Part shown: in pieces, positions 1 to 11,558 of the stretch | How the letters are laid out: the number at the start of each line of letters is the position of its first letter | Position numbering within the stretch: the first letter of the stretch is position 1 | NCBI GenBank assembly: GCA_033439255.1 | Contig: CM065891.1 | Location: 744,001 to 808,000 of the forward strand | Source: Hericium rajendrae | Taxonomy: Eukaryota; Basidiomycota; Agaricomycetes; Russulales; Hericiaceae | Length of the DNA stretch: 64,000 bases | Reading direction: 5' to 3' | The notes under the pieces: model-generated | Database searches by the model: none | What the model was told of the DNA's origin: nothing | What the model saw: only the letters and a program-made list of their open reading frames with translations | Translations under genes and position numbers: made by a program

Positions 1-234
1 TGTTTGCTCGCTAGAAGCACAACTGATTGTCGTACCCAGCCTGGAAGGAGCCGCAGAGACGACGATGCAAACCAGGCTGAGCCTCGGCGCTGGTACGCCG
101 TTGCCAGAGGCCGCCGCCGTGGTCTCTTCCGGTCCTGGGACGAGGTCGCCCCCCTCGTGCTTGGGTACCCCAATGCCGACCACAAGTCCTTCCGTTCTCG
201 CGCCCAGGCCGAGGACTGGCTCGCGCGCCATTAG
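1..234 (+). CDS. 3' end of a gene with an RNase H1 N-terminal (hybrid-binding) domain
   Basis: The frame is open from the window edge to a TAG at 232-234. The last ~50 residues (RWYAVARGRRRGLFRSWDEV, then VLGYPNADHKSF and a final EDWLARH) match the RNase H1 N-terminal domain (Cauli_VI, PF01693), with its WYAV...G...G.. and W.E..P.V.GY.....K.F motifs. The family binds RNA/DNA hybrids or dsRNA. In basidiomycetes it often sits alone in proteins of unknown role. No RNase H catalytic domain follows because the stop comes straight after this domain. The 5' part lies outside the window and no ATG is visible here, so the full architecture is unknown. The domain call is firm; the function of the whole protein is not. 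Confidence 0.7.
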   Translation, partial: CLLARSTTDCRTQPGRSRRDDDANQAEPRRWYAVARGRRRGLFRSWDEVAPLVLGYPNADHKSFRSRAQAEDWLARH

Positions 235-896
235 GGTTTCCGTCGATGACACTGGCTTCGGGGCGGGGCCAGTTCTTTTCTTGGTAATCGGACTATCGTT
301 CATGGACTTCTTCCTGTTGTTGACGGACTTCTTCTTGTCATCACGGCCGCAATTGGCGCGCCGTCTACTTTACATATCCGTTGTTTGTGATTCCGGCCCG
401 CATCTCGTGATCTCGTCGCTCGATCTGTTCCCATGTCCTCGTACTTGTTACCTCGTGTTTGCTCGAAAAACCCTTGCCCTGCTGCTTGCTACCTATGATG
501 CATTGTAGTTATTGTTACCCAAGTACTGTTACTGAAATGAAAAACCGTGACCGCCCCTCTTAGTCTTGTGTGCCCGTGTAATATGATCAAGCTCAGTTGA
601 ACTGGTTAACCTGTCAATGGACTGCTGCGCAGAACGTGACCTACGGCCCGGGCGGGACGTGACCTCGAAATTCCGTCCGCTCACTGCTATAGACTCTATA
701 AGTCACATTAATTCCTGAAAATAATCATGAACATTCTTGAATGCTGCCCCAACCCGTCCATTAAATTTTGATAGCTGTTGACTATGAGATTGCTTTGGAA
801 TGGTCTAAGTACGATGTAGGAGTCTTAATACGTCGACTTCAGCCACACGCGTCGGGCAACTGCCCTGAATGGCATGCCTTCCTGTATCCCCTTGCC
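235..896. other. Intergenic, no gene seen
   Basis: About 660 bp separate the RNase H1-domain gene from the next gene. Short open frames exist but have no recognisable domain or splice pattern. The first ~300 bp are pyrimidine-rich and probably 3' untranslated sequence. Confidence 0.5.
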
Positions 897-1600
897 ATGA
901 CCTACTACGAAAAGTAAGCACCGTCTCCCATCCAAAACCGTGTCAATGACAGCTCTCGCAGTCACAGGGAGAGTAGAAAAGAGTATCAGCGGCGTTATCA
1001 AGCGCGGAATCACCGTCGTAAGGTGGGTAAAGCAGCTGAGGCCAGAGATGCTGCCCGCAGAGCTGCGCTCGTTGGCTTGCCTGGTGGCGATATTACAAGG
1101 TGAGCAACTTTATTTACTTCTAAGAGATCAACTCTAATTCTGACCATTGCAGTAACCTTATGATCTCGCATAGGGGAATCATCGATCCCGCCCGTACAGT
1201 TGATATGGCCGCCGCCGAAAGTGCCCACTGGGGACAAATAATTGAATGGCGTGAGGGGTTGAAGGATCAGCATTCTAACTGGAAGGACGAGCTCAAGATC
1301 CGCTTGGAAGAGCAGCAGCGCGCTCTCCTGCAGACCCGGAGCATGCTCATTGGTGACGCACAGGTGTTGCATGGTCTGCGTCGTCTAATTGCGGCCTACC
1401 ATCAGGAGATCGAGCTTTGTGATATGCCCGAGGTAGTCTATCGAACTTTGGCAGAAACCCGTGAGCTCATCTGGTGCGGCGCATGGTATGACTCAATTTA
1501 TATTCTGCGATGTTTGGCTAATATCTGCACAGTGTGCACCGGCCTTTATTCAGGCGCTCCTACGAATTCTAAGAGTCGCGCGTACGAATCCCCGAGATAA
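897..1600 (+). CDS. Hypothetical protein with basic N-terminus
   Basis: Unrecognised gene. Exons 897-913, 968-1099 and 1153 onward join in frame through two introns with good GT/AG ends. They give a start MTYYEKESRKEYQRRYQARN followed by an Arg/Lys/Ala-rich helix, then a mainly helical acidic region (EWREGLKDQHSNWKDELKIR). Without further splicing the frame stops at 1600. An alternative 47-nt intron (1486-1532) would extend it to 1721 with an unconvincing hydrophobic tail. Basic YQRRY...R.R helices of this kind open many basidiomycete hypothetical proteins and suggest nucleic-acid contact, but that is inference. The last exon is the least certain part. Confidence 0.45.
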
Positions 1601-1964
1601 CGATCATGTTATCTATCTATCTTTTCTTAGTATTTCTTGCACGGCACCGCGCTTTGATACCTTACCCGTACCCATGCTCGCGCTATGCGGGGCACCACTC
1701 ATACAGCTTTGGAGTCTATAAATTAGGATGATCTCCATTCAACAATCATATTGAAAAGTAGCTTCTCGATTGAATACCAGTGAGGAGAAGTGAACACTGT
1801 CGTCGGAAACAGATACTTACAAGACTATGATTCGAGACCGTAACACATGAACACGTAAAGTAGCTTTGTCATCGTGATTTACGGTCACCTGCCCTTGGGC
1901 TGGCTTGAGCTATCAACAAACTTCCGTTTAAGCGCCGACTGCATCCAATCCTCTACTCCGCACC

Positions 1965-4900
1965 ATGGCAGGCAAACGCAAGCGCGACAAAGGCGTACAA
2001 ATCGTTCCCATGGTCGCGCGGAAGAATTCAAGTACCATCACCACGGATGAAGCTTCCGCATCCACCAGTCTTCATCGTCATGTCACTCTCAACGTCTCCC
2101 AGCAGAGGCACCGGGGACCAAATCACCAAACCTCGTTCCATCGCAATGTCGAGGAACCTCCAACAGAGACGCCGACGTCTACCCCCGACGATTCATCTGA
2201 CTTTCGTGAAGATGCCGGAGGATGGGATGCCAGAGATGACGATGTCATCATCTGTGGTCCGCCCTCACAGCGTCAGAAGCGTGACCGCGTAAGTCACCTC
2301 CAAGCTAATTTACGGTGGTCATGAATAATTTGTTTCTGGTAGGTTAATCCCATCAACGAGTGGATCGCCTTCCAGGACACCTACCTCGACGAGCTGTTAC
2401 GGCATGACGGCCTCGGCGCATTCGACGAACCTCCATTATGCTCTCAGTGCCAAGAAAGACACGGTCATGTACGATGTACCGACTGCGTTGGTGGTCGAAT
2501 GCTCTGCGCCCAATGCATCGTCGATTCACACAAGACATTGCCCTTGCACCGTGTGCAGGTAAGTCGGCAATATTTTCGATCGTGCAACCACTGAAAGTCA
2601 ACGCACGTATATTAAAGGTCTGGCAAGACGGATTATTTAACCGATACTCACTGAAGGAAGCTGGCCTGCGCTTACAGCTAGGCCATGATGGCCGCACATG
2701 CCCATATCCACGTGTACGCGAGGGCACTCTGACCGTCATAGACGTGTCAGGATTTCATGAAGTTGCGATTAATTATTGCGGGTGCGAAGTCCTCGGGTCC
2801 TCGCATGCCTGCGTCCAACTCCTTCGCGCGCGCTGGTTTCCAGCCACGGTTGATCGCCCTCGAACAGCGATCTCATTCGCTGCCTTGCGCATGTTCCACA
2901 AGCTGAATTTGCAGGGCAAATTGAATGCGTACGATTTTTATCACGGGCTGTCGTCTATAAACGACGGGACAGGGCTTTATCACCCTCTGGTGAGCACTGA
3001 TATGCTCCTGCTTTAACTACGACTCATTTGTACTGCAGGATCGTTATAAAGAGTTCCTCCGTGCCGTACGCATGTACCGTCTATTGCTCATGGCCAAGAG
3101 AGGTGGGCGAGGTCATGACCCGACTGGCTTCCAAGGCACAAGCCCAGGAGAGCTGGTGGTCGAGTGTCCACGGTGTCCACATCCCGGACGCAACTTACCC
3201 GAAGGCTGGGAGAATGCCCCAGATGGTATCAAGTAAGATTGTTTATCTCTGCATGGTTAAGTTGCTCATCGGCGCATGCATTTAGGTGGATGTATTGTCT
3301 CCTTCTGGCGGTTGACGCCAACTTCAAGTTGAAGTTGAAGAAGAAAAAGGACAAGCAGGTGGAGCTCGCCTCCGGTTGGGCGTACTTTGTCGAAGAAACG
3401 AAATTTCAGAAATACTTGCAGGTTCACGTTGGCGAACCCGAGGTAAGTTGTCATATCATAATTCTTATCTTGTACATGTCTCAAAGTTGTGCCAGATGAA
3501 GCATTGTGACTCAAACCATTCGGCAATAGACCACGCAAATGTGCCGGCTCAAAAACGTTTTGTTGTGTCCGGCGTCGGCGCCGTCATCTGCTCGCGACAC
3601 TGTTACTACCGCAAGCACGGCGTTGTCGACCTGCAGCGCGGAGAGCGGTGAGTTTTTTCCACTGGGGATGACAATCAATGTGCTGATATTGGTATTTTAG
3701 CTTCGCGAACATGGATTACGCCTTGTTATCGACGCTTGTGATCACCGGGGCATTTATTCTGCAGCTGCTCATCTCCTACGACATCGCATGTTCGTTTATG
3801 GTTCACTTCTTCCGGCGTCTGCTATCTCTCCCCGACTACCTTACTTTCGACTTCGGCCTCCTAAAAATCCGATGGGCTGTCCCAAAATTCCATCTACTTG
3901 CGCACGGGGACAAGTGTCAAGGCCCGTTCTCTTTGAATTATATGCGCGGCGCAGCTCGGACAAGCGGAGAGAGCATTGAGAGCGGCTGGGCGATGACGAA
4001 CCCGGCGGCACTTAGCACGCGTGAAATGTCAGCAGCTGGGCGGCATGAGGTGCTTAATGACGTCTTCGGGGCCATCAACTGGCAGAAGACAACAAAAATA
4101 AGTACGTGATTGTGTATTGTATATGGCAATGTGAGACTGATGAGGACTTCGACAGGAATTGCGCTGCACAAGGCCCTCGAAGGCGCTATCGACGAGTTAG
4201 AGACGCAGCGAGCCAATTTTGATGACCTCAACGACACCGTGCCGGAACAGTATACAAACAAGTGGGACCAGATGGTCCTCGACTATGAGCGCTCTGCGGC
4301 TCATCCGAATCCGTACGAGGAGAAGCAAAAAAGTGAGTCTCATCATGTTGTTTGATTGCTGCAGGTCACTAACCAATGTCTAGGTACATCGATGGCAGAC
4401 ATGCGCCAAGAACTGCAGAGGGAAGAGGAGGAAGAAGCCGGCCGAGGCATCCTACCGCCGCACGAAATGACAGCAAGCGTTTTCTTGACGGTTGGGTTGG
4501 ACCTCGAGGAACAGCAGTAAGTGAGAACTCCCCTCTACTGGGCCCGTGCTGACAACAATTCTTAGGCGCGTAATTCGAGCCCGCACCAAGAACTTATTGA
4601 CGACAAGTGAAAAGAGGGCGAATCTTGGCGAGAAGCGCGGTGTCCTGCGTAATCGCATCGCAGTCTGGCGGCGAGTGCAGGCCATCTATATGCCTTGTGT
4701 CGTGCAGCTGCTTGATGGCGACACCGGTCGCACCGATGGTGACGGGGACGAGGGGCACGACAATAAACCAGAGTTCGCCAAGCTCTGGTTACCATCGGAC
4801 CTTATGGGTCAGTACCGCGAATCTCCCGGCATGCCGGAGCTCTTGAAGAAGGAAGCACGTCTGCGCGAAGGTCAAGCTGACGACGCCTTGCACCATGTCC

Positions 4901-5842
4901 GGCGCCAGATCCGCGTCCGTATGGGTCTCCTGCGCTACAAAAGTAAGCATGTCAATGGGCCGGGTCAGAAGGCGAATACCCGGGCGCGGTCGCAGATCAA
5001 TGCTCTGTCCGAGAAGCTCAGTCGCTACGTTTGGCGCTACCGAACCGCCTACAAGGTTCTCAGCAACGTCAACCCGGAAGGCAGCTGGAACATACGTCTG
5101 CAAGAACTGAAGAACGAAGATGTCAGAGCTCCCACATCGCAGGAGGAAGGGCTTGGACGCGGTCGACGTGAGTTGTCGTGGATATGGCGAGTCCAGCAGC
5201 ACGACGCGCGGGATCTGCCAAGTGGAGAGGCCGCGTCGGACGATGAAGTCCACGAAAGTAAGTGATTTACAAATTGTTCTTTATGCTTGTTTACCCATAT
5301 TGCCATCCTTTGCAGGCATGCGAGTCGAATGGGCGAGCAGTCGTGCTTCAGTGCGGCGATGGGAGGAGGAAGTTGCCCTTCTGCAGGAGGAGATGCGCAG
5401 GACCATTGCGTTCTTCGAGTTCAAGGAACGCGAGTGGAATTCCAGGATCGGGAGCCGTAATAATGCAACATGCGACGTCGGGAGCCGCGACAATGCAAGA
5501 CGCGACGTGAGATCGGGGCTCGATGCATACGCTCGCCGTCAAGCAGCCATGTACGGCCTCTTCGCCCTTTCGTGTGTAGCCAGGTGGGAGCGACTACTAG
5601 CCAAACACAACTTGCCAGTTGTATGGGATCCGTCACGGTACGATTTTTTGGCGTGGCAAGTTCGCGAGGAAGCGAGAAGTAACGATGAGGATGCTGAGGA
5701 TGATGAGGAGGACGGCAGCGGCAGCGGTGGAGATGATAGCGACGACGAGGCTGTTGCTGATAACCCAGCTGCAAGTGAGGAGATGCCTGATCTCAGTCCT
5801 TTCCCCGCCGAGGAGGCCTTCTTTGCTGCTGACCATCCGTAG
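1965..5842 (+). CDS. Intact KDZ-family DDE transposase with CxC2 cysteine cluster
   Basis: Eleven exons (1965-2288, 2343-2558, 2618-2989, 3039-3232, 3286-3442, 3496-3647, 3701-4101, 4156-4332, 4384-4516, 4566-5257, 5316-5842) join without a stop into 1114 residues. After a disordered N-terminus comes a CxC2-type cluster (CSQCQERHGHVRCTDC, then MLCAQCIVDSHK and a LFNRYSL segment), the hallmark fused to KDZ (Kyakuja-Dileera-Zisupton) transposases. The core follows: LLAVDANFKLKLK (first catalytic Asp), GVGAVICSRH, QRGERFANMDYAL, ISYDIACS, then SGESIESGWAMTN (likely catalytic Glu). Coiled-coil regions and an acidic tail end the protein. KDZ elements are DNA transposons amplified in Agaricomycetes; Iyer and colleagues (2014) linked some to TET/JBP genes, but no TET/JBP domain was recognised here. 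The open frame implies recent activity. Terminal repeats were not located. Confidence 0.92.
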
Positions 5843-6588
5843 TTCAATCTCGCCCACAATTATTATCTTCTTGCACTCCATACGAGTACTCATTATGATT
5901 TTCAGACTGTGCTGTACACTTGTATTGTGTACTTACTGCTATTTACTCCATCCATGACTCGAAAAGCACCAGAGTGTATGACTTCAACGAAAATTTCGCT
6001 AAGTCAGTCTCGGGAAGTACCGGGCCTTTGACGCCGGTCTTAGAAACGACTTCAACACTCGCGATTTTGTCCAAGTCGGATGCCGAGGACATGCCGAGGA
6101 CATGCCGACGGCATGTCCTCGGAGCTAGGCCCCGGATCTCGGAATTGCCATTTTTGACATAAGGCTATCGTGCGGATCACGAATCTACTGTTATCAGCGA
6201 TTTATAAGCCAGATCTCGCATCGGGAGAAGATCAGCCTATTAATAGCACCATGCCAGCTGCTAATATCCGGGTAATGCCGGTTTTATTAAGCTAATAACA
6301 ATTATAATCGTGAGAAAAACATCGGTTTAATAGTGCTATCACACAAAGGCAGCAGGTGTGGGAACATTTGCCTTTAAACAGCTAACAGAGTTGCTTTATT
6401 AACATAGGCTTATTAGCGCTCTTAGCCATGATAGCTATTGTCGTTACATGGCTTTGCTTAATGTAATAGTGTTTAGTACTATAAAGTAAGTACCTACAGT
6501 TGCACTCAGATTTTACCTTCACCAATCGTATAGGCCCTGACAAGATCGCCTGGGGCGACTTTGTTTCTTCCTGGTTTTCCCCTTTAGA
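5843..6588. other. Intergenic, AT-rich 3' flank of the KDZ gene
   Basis: About 750 bp without a gene. It contains a perfect hairpin (6094-6122). From ~6230 on, AT-rich sequence with scattered TTATTAG, ATAGCTAT and similar words may be decayed transposon ends. It ends at the GA target duplication of the next element. Confidence 0.5.
6094..6122. repeat. Perfect 14-bp inverted repeat (hairpin)
   Basis: CCGAGGACATGCCG at 6094-6107 and CGGCATGTCCTCGG at 6109-6122 are exact reverse complements separated by one base. The left arm is itself preceded by a second direct copy of TGCCGAGGACA. It lies ~250 bp after the KDZ stop codon and may be part of that element's 3' subterminal region. Confidence 0.8.
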
Positions 6589-7880
6589 CATCAGGAAAAT
6601 GTAGAGGTACTACATAGCTCTATCAGAGTTATATAGAGTTCCTAGGACCATAGCATTGCCCTTTACTCCATAGCCTATATAGTCAAGGGAGGATGCTATA
6701 TAGTGCTATAAAGATCAAGAGAGATGCTATGAAGTGCTATCATAACTATCATAGCTGACTATACAGCTATAATAGGATACATAGCTATAGAAGCTATGAA
6801 AGCTATATCATTGATGTAAGCTATATTTACAAGATAGACTTGACACATCTATACAAGCAATAGACTCTATTTACACTATTCAATCTATAATTAGACAACA
6901 AACAGAATTTTATATATTTAATCAAAGATCACATCAACAATCTAAAGTCAATCATATTATGAATCAAAACATATCTTCATTTCTTTACTCTACTTAACTA
7001 CAACACAAGAAAACTACTAAACATTACATAAAAGGTACAAATTTTTAAATACACTACAAAAAGATAAACATTAGCTAAAGTCATTAGCCAAAGTCAATAC
7101 AAAAGATTATAAAACAAACTTACCCAAGATGACAAAAAAGCGAAAATCTAGTAAGCATACATACATTAGTAAATGATATAACAACTGAAGACTACAAGAC
7201 AAACTTACCAAAGTATTAAAAAAGCGAAAATCTGTTGAGATAGTACTAAGTATCAGTATAAGAATATAAGAAAGAAAGCAATAGCAGCCTTACCTTAAGG
7301 ATGACGAGCAGAGATAACGACGAGCAGACAAACGACGAGCAGACAACGACGAGCAAACAACGACGAATGAAGATGATGACGTGGCAGTAGAGATTGTGGT
7401 GGTTGAGAAGAGAGAGACGACGCGCGTCGCGCGTGCCTTATAAGGCTGAGCCCGGACGTGCCCGGTCGGAGCCACAAATGTGGCTGCCGGGCGCTGCCGA
7501 GAGCCGCGAGAAAGGCTAGGAATTAGACTTGGTTAAGTTGACTTCCCGGCTCGCGAGCGTACTGTCCGTTAGGTATCCAGTTAGCTCATTGATTTTGGTC
7601 TTACGATTAGTATATAGAAGCTCCCTTTTTTCTGGATTTATCACGATTTTATTTGACTTTCTGACGTCGAAGAAAGCTGGGCTCGCGTCAAGTGCTCTGT
7701 GGCTGAGGGACTTCAGCACGACTTTCTCACTTTCCTCTCTCCACTCTCGCCTTCCTTCGCTCAACCTCGCTCAACACACGGCGCAAGGCGTCGATCGACA
7801 CTCCGATGGGCTAGTAGACGCAGCGAGGGCCATGTAAGGTAAGTAATTACAATGTTCTTTGTATTTTCGGTACTAACAAA

Positions 7881-7914
7881 GCGAGTATCGCTCATTTACA
7901 CGAGCGATACTCGC
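7881..7914. repeat. Perfect 13-bp hairpin inside element copy 1
   Basis: GCGAGTATCGCTC (7881-7893) pairs exactly with GAGCGATACTCGC (7902-7914) across an 8-nt loop. It follows a donor-like GGTAAGTAAT and a branch-site-like TACTAAC by a few bases. The same hairpin occurs in copy 2 at 24788-24819 with a compensating base-pair change. Confidence 0.85.
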
Positions 7915-8018
7915 GTATCTGTCTTCGGGCCCCCCACACCACGACCACGACCCCACCGCGCCCACCACATCTCTTCGACAACGCCACCGACGCACCATCG
8001 CCCACCTCATCGAGCCTC

Positions 8019-8032
8019 GTTGCTGTGGCAAC
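8019..8032. promoter_or_regulatory. X-box-like palindrome (RFX site) in element copy 1
   Basis: GTTGCTGTGGCAAC matches the RFX X-box consensus (GTNRCC/RGYAAC half-sites) with one mismatch to a perfect palindrome. It lies ~105 bp after the hairpin, at the start of the GC-rich core, and is followed by GGG. Equivalent sites occur at 13638-13651 and 25076-25089. Binding by a fungal RFX protein is inference. Confidence 0.55.
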
Positions 8033-9489
8033 GGGGCTCGAGCAAACGTCATGCAGCACGACACGCGTGACGGTCCAGCAGTCCGTGCACGCCTGCGTAT
8101 GGCCCCACACCGTCAACAACGCGCCAGCGCACAGCGTTGACAGCGCAGGCAAGCCCGCGACTGTTCGTCCGGACACGGGCGCCGCGGCGCCTCCGCTTGC
8201 CTGCCCACGCTTGCGCCTCCCACTGCCTGCGCACGGTCCCTGGCAGTCCGCCCGCGCTCGCATGCGTGCTCACCCTGCGCGACTCCGCACGTACTGCCTC
8301 ACTAACCCCCGATTGGCACGCCTGTACTCACGCACGCCCCCGAGTGCCCAATGGCACCCGCGCACGACGGCCGCACGTATGGCCCTGTCATCGCGCGCAT
8401 GGCCCCACCATCGCGTGCATGGCCCCACCGTTGCATGCAGGGCCCTGCAGTCGCATGCGTGCCCGGCTGTCGCGCGGATGGCCACGCGCGCTGGCCGTCG
8501 GCGCACGCCCTCCGTGCTTCATGCACGCCCTCGCTGTCGCGTGTGCCCTGCGTGCGACTCGAGCATGGCCTGGTCGTCGGGCACGGCCTCCATGCATTGC
8601 GCACGTCCGCTCTCGCTCGTGTGGTCCCCTCGACGTGCACGGCCCTCCGGTTTCGCGCGCGACGTCGCCATGTCGTGCACGGCCTTCATGCACGGCTCAC
8701 GCACCCCGCACATACCCCTGCCGACTCGCGCGTACTCCTGCCGGCTCGAGCCTGTCCCCGCTGTCCCGGCATTGCCCTTACCACCGGTGGAGACCTTTGC
8801 TGAGTCGCGCACGGCCCTCGCATTTCGGTTATGTCATGCACAGCCGTTGTGCCTCACGCATGGCTGCACCGTAATGTGTAAAGTCCATGCGCCTTGTGTA
8901 CATGTAGCAATTATGTCTTTACTTTGTGTTGTAGCTACAATCTTCCTTAATAGGATTAAATATATGATTTTTGTCATGCTTTCAAACGTGCAATATGAAA
9001 TTTTTGACTGGATGGTTATGGGGTCTATCTCACTTAATATAGGGGCCATAGGATCCATAGGGACCATAGCAAACCAATAAGTTTATATAGCAATCATAGC
9101 TCCCCCTCAGAAGTATATAGCACTATATAGTTTTCACCTACTGCTATAAAAGCTATGATAGGTCTCATAGCCTTACATAGCTAAGAAGGGTAGCTACATA
9201 GACCTCATAGCACTCTGATAGGACACATAACCCAACACTGGGCTATGTAGAATTTCAATTTCCCTGATGGATTCACACAGGTTCAGACTTCAAGATGGGC
9301 TCCCATTCGGCAGGAGCAACGATACAGTAGGACTCGGCGTCCCAATTACGAGCGACCTATAGTAAAAAGCCGGGCCTAAGGCCCGGGCAACACAAAACGT
9401 ATGCGACAACTTCCACGACGACAAAACAAGATAGCAAATTTAAAAGGGGAGGGTCTTTCCCTTCCCGCGCAAAGCGACAGCCCCGCTCG

Positions 9490-11388
9490 TCAGGAGTCAG
9501 CCGGCACGACTTCCTCTGACGCGGCCACCTCAGCGACAGGAGCCGCCGTCGGCTCCAACGGCTCACCAGGACCCTCGACCGAAGGAACGGGGGACTCCCT
9601 CGCAAGCGGGCGCGAAGACGGACCCGCAGTGGGACTCGCCGCAGCCTCCTCCTCTGCGTCGCTAGCGGCGTCTGCAGGCTCGTCCTTGGCGACCTTGCCC
9701 TCTTCATCTGCCTCCACTGCGATATACTCGCTGCGCGTGCCCGTATAGAGGGCCATGACGAGCCTCTCGACAGCGAGGATCTGGCCGTGGTTCGACATGC
9801 GTTGGAGGTACAAACCGACAAGCTGCCACTCGGTCTCCACGAGCAGGGTGCAGCGGAGTGACGAATCGCACGGAATGCACGCGTAGGGGTCGACGTAGTC
9901 CCAGGCCCCTGGACGGAAGCCGTCGGAGACCGGGAACGGAAGGCGAGATGCGAGCGCCTCGAACGGGGCTGTAGGACGGTCACCCGGTCAGCAAACGCGT
10001 AGCAACAGTGGGGTAGCGACTTACGGAGCGCGCCCACGGAGTCTGGTATCCCCGGTAAGACCACGGGGGAGTCGACCACCTGGTCGCGACCAGAAGAAGC
10101 CGCGGCGGCGCACGCGGCAACGGGATCCACGACGGGCGCACCCATCCACGTCAGATGCGCGTTGAGGTCAACGCAGGCGAGGCAGGAAGTGCGCTTCTCG
10201 CTGCACTCGCAGCATCGCTCGTGCTTCGCGCGCCCGACGTTCTTCGCAGGGAGGACCCGGCGGAGGCACTCCTTGCCCTCGTTGATGCACGCGGTGCACC
10301 ACTGCTCGGGCAGGCACTACGCAAACAGAAAATTAGCGTCGAGCACAGGTGGAGGAGATGGGTACTTACCGGACCCCACTTCTCATCGGGCTCCTTGGCC
10401 TTGGCCTTCCCTTTCCCCTCGTTCGCAGCGACGGCGCCAGCCAGCCCCGTACGCGCCCTCTTCGCCGGCGGGGGCACTTCGACAATCTCGTCCCCCGCCT
10501 CCTCCTCCTCGACAGGTGCTACGGCCTTGTGCTTGGCCGCACGGGTCGCGGCGGACACTGGAGCGTCCAGAGCTGGGTCTACGTCCCGCTCGGCGGACGC
10601 GTCTACGACACCGGTGGCGGTCAACAGGGCGGCGACTTTGAGGCGGTCTTGCTCACCAGTCTGCGAACGGGGCGGCGATGGAGCCTGTGGGGTCTCGTTG
10701 GTTGGCGCGGCCGCCCTTTTGCCCTTAGGGGGCCCTGTCTTGCGCGTTGAAACGGGCATGACCTGCGCGGGCCCCTTGCCCTTGGGTGTCGCGGCTGCGA
10801 GCGGGGTGTTGTCGTTGCTCTCCTCGAGCTCGTCGGTCTCCCAGTCCTCTGTCTCGGTCGGGTCTTCGGGGGGCTCGAAGACGTCGAGCACCTTGGCACC
10901 CCACTTGCAGTCGGACTTCAGCTCGAGGCGGCTGAAGACTACACGGGCGTCGGCGATCCCGCGACGGAAGAAATCATTGTCGAGGTGGGTCGAATTCGAC
11001 CTCAAGAGAGGGCCCTGTCAGGAGTGGTGGTCAGCGGGGACGGAAGCAAAACGTGCGCCGGCGGACTCACCAAGCAACTGGCAACCTGGGTGATCCACTC
11101 TGCCCAGACATTGCCGGGGTCGCCTTCGCGCGGGTGGCCTGACCCGAAGAGGCGTTTGAGAGCCTGAATACCCTTGGGGTGGTTGTCGACGTACGCGCGA
11201 GCCATGGGAGACGAGGTGCTGAGGAGCGAGTCACCTCGCAACTCAGTGTTCATAAGGACTCCGCGACAAGACGGAAGCGCCTGGCAAATTGCCTCCGGAG
11301 AAGCCCCTGCGTACAGGTAGCTTCGCAGCTTCGCGCAGAAGCCTGCGACGCGGGCACCCGGCCAAAACAGTTGTCGCTTCGGACTCAA
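9490..11388 (-). CDS. Hypothetical cysteine-cluster protein, four exons
   Basis: On the minus strand, exons 11388-11071, 11014-10370, 10316-10025 and 9968-9490 join in frame to ~577 residues. The N-terminal part (RSYLYAGASPEAICQ, NVWAEWITQVASCL) is ordered. A long low-complexity Lys/Pro/Ala region follows with a likely nuclear signal (PPPAKRART). Then comes a compact Cys cluster, WCTACINEGKECL ... CCECSEKRTSCLAC, reminiscent of a small zinc-binding module. The C-terminus is Ala/Glu/Pro-rich. The first in-frame ATG is 11251-11253, but clearly coding sequence continues upstream to a stop at ~11389, so an unfound 5' exon is likely. The type is common in basidiomycete accessory DNA; function unknown. 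Confidence 0.6.
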
Positions 11389-11558
11389 TCAGGATCTCAG
11401 GCCCCGATTGGCGCCCATTTGTCATTTCAGCCGCGTCTCGCGAACAGGAAGCCTATTCGGCGACGGGCAAGTCCCACAGACAGCATAGTGTGCCTTGGCA
11501 CCAGAATAGTTCAATTGAGCGGCGAGGCATGCTCGCCACCGGCGTACATCGTACTATA

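Larger units (their letters stand above)
6589..9269 (+). mobile_element. Non-autonomous DNA element, copy 1 (CATC-TIR family)
   Basis: A 2681-bp element flanked by GA direct repeats (6587-6588, 9270-9271). It begins CATCAGGAAAATGTAGAG; its right end, read on the other strand, begins CATCAGGGAAATTGAAATTC, so the terminal repeats are imperfect inverted repeats. The first ~230 bp and last ~200 bp are AT-rich and packed with CTATAG/ATAGCT-like words, as expected of subterminal transposase-binding sites. Between them lie a promoter-like stretch (~7420-7840), a perfect hairpin (7881-7914) and a GC-rich core (~7920-8880) with an X-box (8019-8032). No transposase or other recognisable protein is encoded; long open frames in the core are low-complexity. 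The left arm is roughly 90% identical by eye to copy 2. Superfamily is unassigned; 2-bp duplications and subterminal arrays recall CMC-type elements. Confidence 0.75.

Noticed and set aside
8025-9080. A 351-codon open frame in the GC-rich core of element copy 1, and similar long frames at 13542-14762 and 25054-25995
   Set aside because: Very high GC content opens frames on several phases and both strands. The proteins are low-complexity Arg/Ala/Pro/His mixtures and are not conserved between element copies.
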